Shown here: one piece after another, positions 5,163 to 13,165 of the stretch
Numbering within the stretch: the stretch's first letter is position 1
Layout of the letters: every line of letters starts with the position of its first letter
Translations under genes and position numbers: made by a program
Origin: an uncultured Verrucomicrobiota bacterium
GTDB lineage: Bacteria; Verrucomicrobiota; Kiritimatiellia; RFP12; UBA1067
NCBI GenBank assembly: GCA_946543025.1
Contig: CAMNLN010000041.1
Location: forward strand, 1 to 16,327
Direction of reading: 5' to 3'
DNA length: 16,327 nt
Notes under the pieces: model-generated
Told to the model about the DNA's origin: nothing
Databases searched by the model: none
The model's input: the letters and a program-made list of their open reading frames with translations, nothing else

Positions 5163-7619
5163 TCAGTTGTCGCGGACCTCGACCTGGAGCGTCGTCTTGA
5201 GCGCGTCCGTGATCTTGACGAACGCGCGGTTCACCTCGTCGTCGGTCAGCGTGCGGTCGGGCGCGCGGAACGCGAGCGAGTAGGCAAACGAACGGCGATC
5301 CTTGCCGATGTCCTTCGACGTGAAGATGTCGAACAGGGTAACGTCGATCAGCTCCGGCGGCGCGGCCTTGCGGATGCACTTCGTCACCGCCTCGTGCGTG
5401 ACGCCCGCGCCCGCGACGAACGCGATGTCGCGCCTGACCATCGGGAACGCCGGCACCGGCGACACCTTGCCCACGGCGTCGAACCGCTTCAACAGCGGCG
5501 CGAGGTCGATTTCCGCAAGCGCCATCTGCGTCGTGAGGCGGAACGGATGCCGCAGCTTCGCGGAGAGCACGCCCGCCACGCCGGCGGGCCGCCCGTTCAC
5601 GACGATCGCGAGAGACGCGCCCTGCGCAAACGCCGGATGCTCCGCCACTCGGAACTCGAGCTTGCCCACGTGCATTCCGGCAGCCAAACGCTCCACCGCG
5701 CCCTTGATCCAAAGGAGAGACTCCTCCACGGACACCGCGCGCCGACGATCGAGCGCGCCGCGCCCCACCGGCCCCACGAATCCGAGCGAGAGACGCTCGG
5801 CCTCGAACGGCTTTCCGTCCTTCGCCTTGCCGAACACGCGCCCCATCTCGAAGAGCTCGGCCGTTTCCAGCTGATGCGTGGCGTTGCGGCCGAGCGATCC
5901 CATCAGCTGCGGCAGCAGCGAGTCGCGCAGGACGCCGTACTCCGCGCTCACCGGATCCGGCAGCGCGAGGCGCACGGCCTTCGTCTCGGGCCGCGCGTCG
6001 AACGCCTCAAGCTCGCCGGCGGAGAGGAACGAATAATGCATCGCCTCCGTGAAGCCGAGCGCGAGGCATGTCTCGCGCACCTTCTCCTTCGCGCGGAACG
6101 GCGCGTCGGAGAGAGGCGAAACGCTCGGTGCGGACGGCATGGTGTCGGGGATGTTGTCGAGCCCGTACAGGCGGGCAATCTCCTCCACGAGGTCCGCCTC
6201 CAGCTGAATGTCCCAGCGCCACGACGGCACACCGAACGTGGCCGTCTTGGCGGCGGCGTAGAGCTTGCCGGGCGCGTCGCCGCGGCAGGTGAATCCCAAG
6301 TTCTTGAGGATGACGACCATCGCGTCGTTGCCGACCGGGATGCCGATCAGCGAGCGCGCGCGATCGAAGTCGATCGTCACGTCCGCATTCAAGGGCTTCA
6401 CGCGGTTGTCAACGTCCACCACGCCCTTGGCGACGACAGCCTTTCCGTACTTCTGCAGCAGATGCGCCGCGCGACGGCTCGCCCAGTCGGCGAGGTCCTT
6501 GTCCACGCCACGGATGTAGCGATAGCTGGACTCGGTGCCGAGCCCCAGCTTCGTGGCCGTGTACTTCGTGGACGTCGGCTCGAAAAGCGCGCTTTCGATG
6601 AGTACGCGATCCGTGCCGGCCGCGATCTCGGATCCTTCGCCGCCCATCACGCCGGCAACGGCGCTCGGCTTCTCCGCGTCGGCGATCACGAGCATCGTCT
6701 CGTCGAGCTTGCGCTCCACGCCGTCGAGCGTCTTGATCGTCTCGCCCGGCCTCGCGTCGCGCACCACGATCTCGCGGCCCGCGAGCGTGCGGTAGTCGAA
6801 CGCGTGCATCGGCTGGCCGCACTCGAGCATCACGTAGTTCGTCACGTCCACCAGCAGGCCGAGCGACCTGACGCCGCATGCCTCCAGGCGCGCGCGCATG
6901 AACTCGGGCGACGGGCCGTCCTGCACGGAAGTGACGACGCGCGCCGTATAGCGCAGGCAGCGCGCGGCATCCGCCACCGTCACCTTCACCTCGTCGTTGA
7001 CGTCCGTATCCGATTCCACGAAGTCGACGGGCGGCATCTTGAGCGGGCGTCCGAGGATCGCGCTGTATTCGCGCGCGAGGCCGATCACGCTCAGCGCGTC
7101 GGGCCTGTTCCACGTCACCTCGATGTCAAACACCGTCTCGGGCTTCTCGCCGCCCACCACGTCGCGCAGGAACGCGCCCGCCGGCGTCTCCGGCGGCAGT
7201 TCCATGATGCCCGCGTGATCCCCGCCCGGAAGCGCCAGCTCCTTCGAGCTGCAAAGCATGCCGAACGACTCCACGCCGCGCAGCTTGCCCTTCTTGATCT
7301 TGAAGCCGCCGTCGGGGATCACGGCGCCGATCTTCGCAAACGCCGTCTTGAGCCCGGCCCGGCAGTTCGGCGCGCCGCACACCACCTGCCACGTCTCCGT
7401 GCCGTCCGTCACGGTCGTCACGTGGAGATGGTCGCTGTCGGGATGCGGCTCGCACGTCTTCACCTCCACCACGACGAAGAAGTCGGAGAGCGGCTCCGGC
7501 CCCGTCGTCTCGATCGCCTCCACCTGCAGTCCGCTCCGCGTCAGGCGCTCGGCGAGCTCCTGCACCGGGATGTCGGACACGTCCACGTACTCATTCAGCC
7601 AGCTGATCGGCAGTTTCAT
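5163..7619 (-). CDS. pheT: Phenylalanine--tRNA ligase beta subunit
   Basis: PheT forms the alpha2-beta2 synthetase with PheS and contributes tRNA binding and proofreading of Tyr-tRNA(Phe). The 818-residue length is normal for the bacterial long form. Domains in order are: N-terminal MKLPISWLNEYVD; an OB-fold tRNA-binding domain (about 45-150, with EPHPDSDHLHV and VVCGAPN); the B3/B4 editing domain (about 210-390, with VDVTNYVMLECGQPMHAFD); the B5 DNA-binding-like domain (about 400-485, through VEEIARLYGLDNIPDTMP); the catalytic-like core (about 490-700); and the C-terminal FDX-ACB anticodon-binding domain (about 720-818, from PVPAFPMVRRDIAF). The start overlaps the end of the upstream zinc-finger gene by 29 bp and has only a weak purine-rich ribosome site, suggesting translational coupling. 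pheS is not in the window, whereas it usually lies directly upstream. Confidence 0.98.
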   Translation of the reverse strand: MKLPISWLNEYVDVSDIPVQELAERLTRSGLQVEAIETTGPEPLSDFFVVVEVKTCEPHPDSDHLHVTTVTDGTETWQVVCGAPNCRAGLKTAFAKIGAVIPDGGFKIKKGKLRGVESFGMLCSSKELALPGGDHAGIMELPPETPAGAFLRDVVGGEKPETVFDIEVTWNRPDALSVIGLAREYSAILGRPLKMPPVDFVESDTDVNDEVKVTVADAARCLRYTARVVTSVQDGPSPEFMRARLEACGVRSLGLLVDVTNYVMLECGQPMHAFDYRTLAGREIVVRDARPGETIKTLDGVERKLDETMLVIADAEKPSAVAGVMGGEGSEIAAGTDRVLIESALFEPTSTKYTATKLGLGTESSYRYIRGVDKDLADWASRRAAHLLQKYGKAVVAKGVVDVDNRVKPLNADVTIDFDRARSLIGIPVGNDAMVVILKNLGFTCRGDAPGKLYAAAKTATFGVPSWRWDIQLEADLVEEIARLYGLDNIPDTMPSAPSVSPLSDAPFRAKEKVRETCLALGFTEAMHYSFLSAGELEAFDARPETKAVRLALPDPVSAEYGVLRDSLLPQLMGSLGRNATHQLETAELFEMGRVFGKAKDGKPFEAERLSLGFVGPVGRGALDRRRAVSVEESLLWIKGAVERLAAGMHVGKLEFRVAEHPAFAQGASLAIVVNGRPAGVAGVLSAKLRHPFRLTTQMALAEIDLAPLLKRFDAVGKVSPVPAFPMVRRDIAFVAGAGVTHEAVTKCIRKAAPPELIDVTLFDIFTSKDIGKDRRSFAYSLAFRAPDRTLTDDEVNRAFVKITDALKTTLQVEVRDN

Positions 7620-9180
7620 CTTTCTTGACTTCTTCCTGGATTTCCACCTTGGGTTCTTCCACCTTCGGTTCTTCCTTAGATTGTTCTGTCACGGCCACCT
7701 GTTCGGGAGCCGCTTCGGAAACGACGCTCTCCTGCGCGTCCGCCGCCGGCTCTTCCGGTCGCGCAGGGGCGCGATCCTCTCCTCCTTTTGGCTCCGCCGG
7801 CCTCCGGCCGGGCGGCGTGTGCTTCGGGAACTTCGCGGGGACCGTAAGCATCCCGTCGCTGAAGCCGACCAGATGCCCCTTCTCCACAAGCCACGCGATA
7901 TGAGACTTCACGTCGGCCGCCTTCTTTTCGTCGCCCGCCGCGAGCGCGGCCAGCAGCTCGGCGCGCGTCGTCTCGCCATGCGCCTCCACGTATTGCACGA
8001 GCGCGGCCAGCTCGGCGACCGCATGCGCCGTATCGAGGGGCGTGGGCTTCACCGCCACCACGAACTCGGGGCCGCGCGGGTCGTTCGCGCGGAAGAACTC
8101 GAGCTTGCGGTGGTGAAACGCGCCGTGCAGCGCGAAGGAAAGGTTGCGCGGACGGCGCTTCTCGAGCTCGATCGCGTCGCGGCATGCAAACACGAACGCA
8201 CGGTCGGATGCCTTGAGCGCCAGATCCGCCGACACGTCCACGGCCTTCGGCGTGGACGTCATCGACGGCGCGATTTGCATCCGGAACTCCATCTCGGCCA
8301 CCTCTCGCTCGACCGCCGGCGCGTCGGCCTCGCCCTTCTTCCGGAAGACGGTCTTCTTCGTAGCGGCCTGCCGCCAAGCCTCCACCGCTTCCTGATCGCG
8401 TACGATCTCGATTCGCGCGCGATAGGCCGCCTCGCTCATGTTCGGGTAGCGCGTGCGGATCATCTCGCGGATGCGCGCGTCGTAGCCGTGCAGGTTGGGC
8501 GGCCCCAGCAATTCGCCGCTCAGGCCGCACTTCGCCACGCACGTGAACGCGCCCTTCGGCGGCTCGCAATCGATCTCCTCCGCCGTCCAATAGTCGCCCA
8601 GATGCGCCGCGACCAGATGCGCCGCGAGCTCATCTTCCGAGAACGCCACGAAGCCGCATGCCTTGCACTGGTGGAAACGAACCGTCTCCGCCGCTTCGCC
8701 GCGCGGCGTGACGCGCAACATGCAGGAACCGGGATTCTCCAGGAACAGTCGCTCCAGCTGGCGCAGCGGATAGGCCAGATGCGTCGTCTGTATCTTGCGG
8801 ATGATTCCCCCCAGATCCTTCTGGCTCGGCAGGATGCGCACCTCGGCATCGAGAGGCTTCACGAACGGGCGAAACTCGCGGCGCGGCCCACGATCGCCGT
8901 CGCGACGATCCCCGAAGGCCGGCCGGCCGCGCCCCGCGTCGCGACGCTCGCCGAAGCCCGGCTTTCCACGCCCGCCGTCACGACGCTCGCCGAAGCCCGG
9001 GCGACCTCGTCCGCCGTCTCGCCTGTCGGAACGATCGTCGCGTTCCTCGCGCGGCTCGAACCGCGCGTAGCGCGACTTGTCGTCCGGCTTGCCCTTGGCC
9101 CAGTCCGGCGTGAAATCAAAGGAGCCGATGCCGCTCAGGTCAACAGCGCCCGCGTCTTGTTCTGTCTTTTCTTCTGCCAT
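7591..9180 (-). CDS. RG-rich protein with C2H2-type zinc finger, likely nucleic-acid binding
   Basis: I do not know a named function for this 529-residue protein. Residues 53-104 are four 13-residue repeats of the form RRDGGRGRPGFGE, an RGG-like disordered region typical of RNA-binding proteins. A core follows (about 108-300) with a classical C2H2 finger C172-x2-C175-x12-H188-x4-H193, then C205, C214 and C218 around FTCVAKCGLSGELLGPPNLHGY, a very conserved-looking block. The C-terminal part has a helical wHTH-like region (about 385-450) and an acidic, Lys/Glu/Val-rich tail. My recollection is that the core resembles conserved hypothetical proteins of Verrucomicrobiota; this was not checked. 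The start at 9180 has a perfect GGAGGT six bases upstream and a strong promoter. It forms an operon with pheT by a 29-bp overlap, which hints at a translation or RNA-related job. Confidence 0.85.
   Translation of the reverse strand: MAEEKTEQDAGAVDLSGIGSFDFTPDWAKGKPDDKSRYARFEPREERDDRSDRRDGGRGRPGFGERRDGGRGKPGFGERRDAGRGRPAFGDRRDGDRGPRREFRPFVKPLDAEVRILPSQKDLGGIIRKIQTTHLAYPLRQLERLFLENPGSCMLRVTPRGEAAETVRFHQCKACGFVAFSEDELAAHLVAAHLGDYWTAEEIDCEPPKGAFTCVAKCGLSGELLGPPNLHGYDARIREMIRTRYPNMSEAAYRARIEIVRDQEAVEAWRQAATKKTVFRKKGEADAPAVEREVAEMEFRMQIAPSMTSTPKAVDVSADLALKASDRAFVFACRDAIELEKRRPRNLSFALHGAFHHRKLEFFRANDPRGPEFVVAVKPTPLDTAHAVAELAALVQYVEAHGETTRAELLAALAAGDEKKAADVKSHIAWLVEKGHLVGFSDGMLTVPAKFPKHTPPGRRPAEPKGGEDRAPARPEEPAADAQESVVSEAAPEQVAVTEQSKEEPKVEEPKVEIQEEVKKDETADQLAE
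8869..9024 (-). repeat. Four tandem 39-bp coding repeats (RGG-type)
   Basis: Four successive 39-bp units encode 13-residue repeats: RRDGGRGRPGFGE, RRDGGRGKPGFGE, RRDAGRGRPAFGD and the degenerate RRDGDRGPRREFR. The first three are closely similar at DNA level, and copy number may vary among strains by slippage. Confidence 0.85.
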
Positions 9181-9221
9181 CTTCCGACCTCCGGGGAGAA
9201 TATCCCGTGAAAGTTATGTAA

Positions 9222-9250
9222 ATTATCCCCTATCAGGCCGCGAAAGTCAA
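9222..9250 (-). promoter_or_regulatory. Sigma-70-type promoter of the zinc-finger protein-pheT operon
   Basis: The minus strand carries TTGACT (9245-9250), a 17-bp spacer and GATAAT (9222-9227), the best consensus match in the window. Transcription should start near 9215, about 35 nt before the ATG at 9180. Confidence 0.8.
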
Positions 9251-9314
9251 CACCCAACATGATTTTCGCCTCACGCGCCGCCAACCGTCAGGCTGGCCGA
9301 ATGAGGCCGATTTG

Positions 9315-9323
9315 TGATATAGT
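9315..9323 (+). promoter_or_regulatory. Extended -10 promoter of the GH43-BNR gene
   Basis: TGA-TATAGT (-10 at 9318-9323) fits the extended -10 pattern, as at the activase and GH127 promoters (GTGAtA.A.TGT in common), but the following GTTGCC is absent. No clear -35 is seen. The expected leader is about 25 nt. Confidence 0.5.
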
Positions 9324-9354
9324 GTCCGCGTCTCACAACATGGAAAGGCTCAAC

Positions 9355-11442
9355 ATGAAAGTAACGTTCGTTGCCGTCGCCATGCTCGCGCACGTGGCGC
9401 AGTGTGCCGTCTGGACCAATCCCGTCTGGCGGGCGGACTGCGCCGATCCGACGTTCTGGCAGGCGCCCGACGGCACCTGGCGCGCTGCCTCGACGGCGAA
9501 GTCTATTTTGAAGAGCAAAGACTTTTTCCACTGGGAGGACACCGGCAAGCGTCTTTTCACGGACGAGGAATACGCGCGCATCAGCAAGGAATGGGCGCAC
9601 ATCTGGGCACCCGACATGTTCAAGCTCGGCGACGAGTACCTGCTGTTCATCTCGCTCGTGAACCGACTCGACGACAGCGCGATCGCCGTCTATTCATCGA
9701 AAGATCCCGAAGGCCCCTTCACGGACGGACGCATCCTCACAAAAGGCCGAGAAACGGGCATCTTCGACACGATCGACCCCGAGGCCGTGCGCGACGACGC
9801 CACCGGCGACCTTTGGCTCTTCTTCGGCTCCGTCGGGAAGGTCCACCGCATCAAGCTCGCGTCTGACGGCAAATCCCTCGCGCCGGGCGCCGTCTATGAA
9901 CACATGGCCGGCGTCCACCGCGAGCGCGACCGCAATCCCTCGCGCAGCAAGGTGTTCGAAGGCACCTACCTGCATCGGCGCAACGGCTGGTGGTACCTCT
10001 TCGCGAGCCGCGGGCGATACACGGACCACTCGTACGCGGTCGTCGTGGGGCGTGCGCGGACGCTTGCCGGCCCGTTCCTCGACCGCGAGTGCCGCCCGAT
10101 GAAGGACGGCTTCGCCACCACGGTCGTCTCATCCGACAAGGGAGACTATTTTTTCGGCCCCGGCCACAACGGCGAGATCGTCACGATCGACGGACACGAC
10201 TACCTCCCCTATCACTGCCATGTCCAGAATACGACGCCGAGGCAGCGTCCGCTCTTCATCCAGGAACTGTTCTGGGACGACGAGGGCTGGCCCTACGTCG
10301 GGAACAACGGCAAGCCGCCGCGCGACTGCCGGACGCTCCAGCCCGTGCAGGCGACGTGGGACAAGCCGACGGACCTCGGCCCTGGCGGCTACGCGCGCAT
10401 CCACCGCCTTGCCGACGGACGCTACATGGCCGCCTATACGCTCGGCGGCAACATGACCATCCGCTTCAGCAAGGACACGCAGGCATGGTCGCCACCTCAA
10501 GTCGTCGCCTCGCGCTTCGAGGCAGGCACGGGCACGAACCGTCTTTTCGTGAGCCTTGCCAACGCCGAATTCGCACAGCTGCCCTCCGGGCGCATCATCC
10601 TGGCCTGCAACCTGCGGCCGGCTGGAAAACGCGCAGGCGTCCATCCCTACGCGATCGCCTTCGTCGCAAGCGACGACGCCGGCGCGAACTGGTCGAAGCT
10701 GCGAATCATCTACCGCTCCGAGAATCTCTCCGACGGCGTCATTCGCGGCTGCTGGGAACCGTTTGTCCTGCCAGGCGCGGACGGCCGCGTGCAGATCTAC
10801 TTCGCGGACGAGACGCCGTACGTCGACGGCAAGCGACTCTACCAGAACATCTCGCTGATCGAATCGCCCGACGGCGGCAAGACATGGGGACCCGTGCGCG
10901 TGGCGTCGTACAACCCGCGTTGCCGCGACGGGATGCCGGTTGTCCTGCAGCTGGGCGACTGGCGGTGGCTCGCAATCGAGACGAACGGCAAGGATACATG
11001 CCTTCATCCCGAGATCGTCCGTTCGCGCGTGACGGACAACTGGTCCGCGACGGTGGGCAGCCCCTCGCCCGACCGCTTCAGTCCGTTCCTCGCCCGCCGC
11101 GACTGGCGAAACACCTACGGCGGCGCGCCGTACGTCGCGGCGACGAAGAATTACGTTCTGCTCTCGTGGCAGGAGACGTCGCTGATCAAGGAGAACGAGC
11201 TGCGCACCGCCGCCGTGCACCTCGCCGCCGTGCCGAAGGACGAGATTGTGGACGGCCGCTTCACGACGATGCGCGTTCTCCCTGCGCCGCCGCTGTTCAG
11301 GGCCGCAACCGACAGTACGCTCTGGAATTCGCTCTGTCCGATCGACGGCGACGCGTTCCTGCTCGTCTCGCAATACCGGAATCGCATCATCGTCCATCGC
11401 GGCCGCCTCGCGCCGGGCGCTCCCATGCCGACGGCGCGTTAG
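9355..11442 (+). CDS. Secreted GH43-family arabinan/xylan hydrolase fused to a BNR (sialidase/GH93-like) propeller
   Basis: The 695-residue protein has two propellers. Residues about 20-330 look like GH43: the base D31 in ADPTFW, APDMF (85-89), the DTIDPEAVRDD segment with pKa-modulating D141, the acid E202 in VFEGTYL, and H287 in DYLPYHCH. GH43 members are mainly alpha-L-arabinofuranosidases, arabinanases and beta-xylosidases. Residues about 345-690 carry two Asp-boxes, SDDAGANW (439-446) and SPDGGKTW (504-511), typical of sialidase-fold propellers including GH33 and GH93 exo-arabinanases. I favour an arabinan-directed bifunctional enzyme given the GH127 neighbour, but the second activity is inference. 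A signal peptide covers about 1-18; the AQC near its end is not a standard lipobox. Start 9355 has AAGG at 6 nt; ATG 9340 is a poorer alternative. Its stop is one base from the convergent repeat-protein gene. Confidence 0.85.
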   Translation: MKVTFVAVAMLAHVAQCAVWTNPVWRADCADPTFWQAPDGTWRAASTAKSILKSKDFFHWEDTGKRLFTDEEYARISKEWAHIWAPDMFKLGDEYLLFISLVNRLDDSAIAVYSSKDPEGPFTDGRILTKGRETGIFDTIDPEAVRDDATGDLWLFFGSVGKVHRIKLASDGKSLAPGAVYEHMAGVHRERDRNPSRSKVFEGTYLHRRNGWWYLFASRGRYTDHSYAVVVGRARTLAGPFLDRECRPMKDGFATTVVSSDKGDYFFGPGHNGEIVTIDGHDYLPYHCHVQNTTPRQRPLFIQELFWDDEGWPYVGNNGKPPRDCRTLQPVQATWDKPTDLGPGGYARIHRLADGRYMAAYTLGGNMTIRFSKDTQAWSPPQVVASRFEAGTGTNRLFVSLANAEFAQLPSGRIILACNLRPAGKRAGVHPYAIAFVASDDAGANWSKLRIIYRSENLSDGVIRGCWEPFVLPGADGRVQIYFADETPYVDGKRLYQNISLIESPDGGKTWGPVRVASYNPRCRDGMPVVLQLGDWRWLAIETNGKDTCLHPEIVRSRVTDNWSATVGSPSPDRFSPFLARRDWRNTYGGAPYVAATKNYVLLSWQETSLIKENELRTAAVHLAAVPKDEIVDGRFTTMRVLPAPPLFRAATDSTLWNSLCPIDGDAFLLVSQYRNRIIVHRGRLAPGAPMPTAR

Positions 11443-11443
11443 A

Positions 11444-12082
11444 TCAGAAATGGCCGTTCACGATTGGCAACACCGGCAGCCATCCGTTCTGCGAGATGAT
11501 GTTCAGAAGCCCGATCTGGCAACCGCGTTCGATCGTGTTTGCATAGTTGACCAGCCCGATCTGGCAGCCGCGCACGGTGCCGCTCGCCACGTTCACGCCA
11601 ATGATGAGATATGATCCGCACTGAAGGCCGTACAGGTCGTGCGCGCAGTTGATCAAGCTTGCCTGCAGTCCCATGAACGACTCGCCGGAAATGTTGAGGA
11701 AGCCGGACTGCAAGCCGCAGAAGGTGTCGGCGTAGTTCAGGATACCCACCTGTGCGCCAACGGAACGGCGTTCCCATGTCGTATCGCCATTGCCATTCCA
11801 GTTGGCCAGACCAACCTGCGCGCCGTAGAGCCGCTCGCCGACGAAATTGAGTCCGCCGAGAACCAGTCCCGTGAAATCCTTGCGCGAGTTGTCGATGACG
11901 CCGATGTCAAGTCCGGCGAATTCTTGGCATTCGCCGTAGACGAGCGACAGCCGGAAGCCCGTCACGTCGTAGTTCCTGTTCGGCGCCTGCACGGGCGTCA
12001 CCAACGACACCATGACCGGCGTCGTGTCCGCCGCCAACATGCCCGCCGCCAGCAGACATGCAAGTGTAGCTATCTTCTTCAC
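11444..12082 (-). CDS. Secreted GxQxGxxN-repeat protein, possible outer-membrane or surface protein
   Basis: The 212-residue product starts with a signal peptide (1 to about 18, MKKIATLACLLAAGMLAA). From about residue 55 to the end come nine or so imperfect repeats of about 14-20 residues built on G-x-Q-x-G-x-x-N (AGLDIGVID, YGAQVGLAN, VGAQVGILN, CGLQSGFLN, MGLQASLIN, RGCQIGLVN, RGCQIGLLN). The pattern resembles the LA_2272-type surface repeat proteins; alternation of small and hydrophobic residues suggests a beta-structure. The last residue is Phe, as in many outer-membrane barrels. Function is unknown. The start is GTG at 12082 with AGGAG eight bases upstream; the nearby ATG at 12089 is out of frame. 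It is monocistronic. Confidence 0.8.
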   Translation of the reverse strand: MKKIATLACLLAAGMLAADTTPVMVSLVTPVQAPNRNYDVTGFRLSLVYGECQEFAGLDIGVIDNSRKDFTGLVLGGLNFVGERLYGAQVGLANWNGNGDTTWERRSVGAQVGILNYADTFCGLQSGFLNISGESFMGLQASLINCAHDLYGLQCGSYLIIGVNVASGTVRGCQIGLVNYANTIERGCQIGLLNIISQNGWLPVLPIVNGHF

Positions 12083-12116
12083 AACGCATTCTCCTTGTTT
12101 TGCATTTGCTGACGCG

Positions 12117-12146
12117 ATTATAGCATAAGCCTTTTCCCTTCGGCAA
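12117..12146 (-). promoter_or_regulatory. Promoter of the GxQxGxxN-repeat protein gene
   Basis: The minus strand has TTGCCG (12141-12146), an 18-bp spacer and a perfect TATAAT (12117-12122) with a TGC extension. The leader is about 28 nt. It is back-to-back with the promoter of the plus-strand operon at 12185. Confidence 0.7.
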
Positions 12147-12184
12147 TGTCACCGACGGAGACCCGCCGCCTGTCAACATGCCGT

Positions 12185-12213
12185 TTGACCGCCCCGTCGC
12201 GATTTGATAGATT
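12185..12213 (+). promoter_or_regulatory. Promoter of the three-gene exported flavoprotein operon
   Basis: TTGACC (12185-12190), a 17-bp spacer ending in TGA, and TAGATT (12208-12213) form a good promoter with both -35 and extended -10 features. Transcription should start near 12220, about 49 nt before the ATG at 12269. Confidence 0.6.
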
Positions 12214-12219
12214 TCTTCC

Positions 12220-12234
12220 GTTGCTCCTGGCAAC
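12220..12234 (+). promoter_or_regulatory. Inverted repeat GTTGC-N5-GCAAC at the predicted transcription start, possible operator
   Basis: GTTGCTCCTGGCAAC is a perfect 5-bp inverted repeat located at about +1 to +15 of the predicted transcript. Similar half-sites (GTTGCC and GCAA) flank the transcription starts of the activase and GH127 genes, so a common regulator is possible. This is inference; it could also be a 5' mRNA hairpin. Confidence 0.35.
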
Positions 12235-12268
12235 AAAGAAAGAGCACCTTGTGAAAGGACCAGATTAC

Positions 12269-13165
12269 ATGCGCACGATCATTTTCTCGGTTCTGGGCGC
12301 GCTGGGAACCGGCCTCGCCGCAGCCCAGACGCTGCAGCCCGTCTATACCGTGCCGGGCGAACTGAACATGCTCGTCAAGCACGGCCATATCCAAGGGGCG
12401 ACATGTTCCGAAAAAGCCATCTACGTGTCCCACGCGGGCGGCATCGCGAAAATCGACTGGAAGACCGGCCACGTCCTCAAGACGTGCGACGCGCGCCCGC
12501 ACCTCGGCGACATCGCATACGCGGACGGCCGCATCTACGGCGCGTACGGGCTCTGGGACGTCAAGCCCGGCGAATCGCCCCTCATGGTCGGCGTGTGGGA
12601 CGAGGAACTCAATCCGGTGACGGAAAAGCGCCTCTCCTATCCGGGCGCGCGCGGCCTGGACGGCGCCGTCGTCATCGGCGGCACGCTCTACGTCGGCGTG
12701 GACCACTACGGCACCAAGCGTTGGGACCATCCGCCGCATCGCGACTGCACCGTGATTGCGATCTCGACGACCACCCTCGACGTCCTCGGGACGCACGACG
12801 TCACCTTCGACTATCCCATCTACTACGGCGTGCAAACGCTCGGCACGGACGGTACGCACATCCTCTTCGGCAACTATGGCGCAACGCGCGAACACGGCAA
12901 CCCCAAGCGGCTTTCCTTCTCGCGCGTGACGCCGGACTTCAAGCTGCGCGACAGCCGCGCCTTCCACGCGAGCGAAGGCTTCGGACTCGTCCCGAAGGCA
13001 ATCGCCGGCGGCAACGAGCCCGTGTTCTTCAACGTGAACGCGCTCGGCGGCAACATGCAGGGCTGGCGGAAGGATCCCGTCGGCAATCCGCCGCGCATCC
13101 GCTTCGACTTCCACGCATACGACCGCACGACCGGCGAGATGCGCAACTTAACCTCAAGGCGATGA
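12269..13165 (+). CDS. Secreted beta-propeller-like protein of unknown function
   Basis: This is a 298-residue protein with a signal peptide (1 to about 19, MRTIIFSVLGALGTGLAAA). The mature part has recurring strand-turn units such as HIQGATCSEKAIYVSHAGGIAKIDWKTGHVL, GLDGAVVIGGTLYVG and VQTLGTDGTHILFGNYG, which look like propeller blades of the YncE/glutaminyl-cyclotransferase/arylesterase kind. No catalytic motif is obvious. I chose the ATG at 12269 because it starts the signal peptide and has AAGGA nine bases upstream; the frame is open back to 12146 but crosses the promoter. The stop TGA (13163-13165) overlaps the next ATG (ATGA), so it is probably translationally coupled to the FAD oxidoreductase and may act with it outside the cytoplasm. 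Confidence 0.78.
   Translation: MRTIIFSVLGALGTGLAAAQTLQPVYTVPGELNMLVKHGHIQGATCSEKAIYVSHAGGIAKIDWKTGHVLKTCDARPHLGDIAYADGRIYGAYGLWDVKPGESPLMVGVWDEELNPVTEKRLSYPGARGLDGAVVIGGTLYVGVDHYGTKRWDHPPHRDCTVIAISTTTLDVLGTHDVTFDYPIYYGVQTLGTDGTHILFGNYGATREHGNPKRLSFSRVTPDFKLRDSRAFHASEGFGLVPKAIAGGNEPVFFNVNALGGNMQGWRKDPVGNPPRIRFDFHAYDRTTGEMRNLTSRR

Noticed and set aside
5394..7628. Very long plus-strand open frame antisense to pheT, and a similar one at 7258-9210
   Set aside because: They are products of GC-rich codon bias opposite strongly supported genes; the translations are Arg/His/Ala-rich with no domain, signal or ribosome site.
8869..9024. Regular repeats considered as a CRISPR-like array
   Set aside because: The 39-bp units are contiguous, without spacers, and encode an in-frame RGG repeat.
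9301..9355. ATG at 9340 as start of the GH43-BNR gene
   Set aside because: It would add five residues before the signal peptide and has no ribosome site, while 9355 has AAGG at six bases.
12403..13161. In-frame upstream extension of the FAD oxidoreductase
   Set aside because: It runs through the propeller gene in another frame and reads as Arg-rich low-complexity sequence; the Tat signal marks the true N-terminus at 13162 or 13171.
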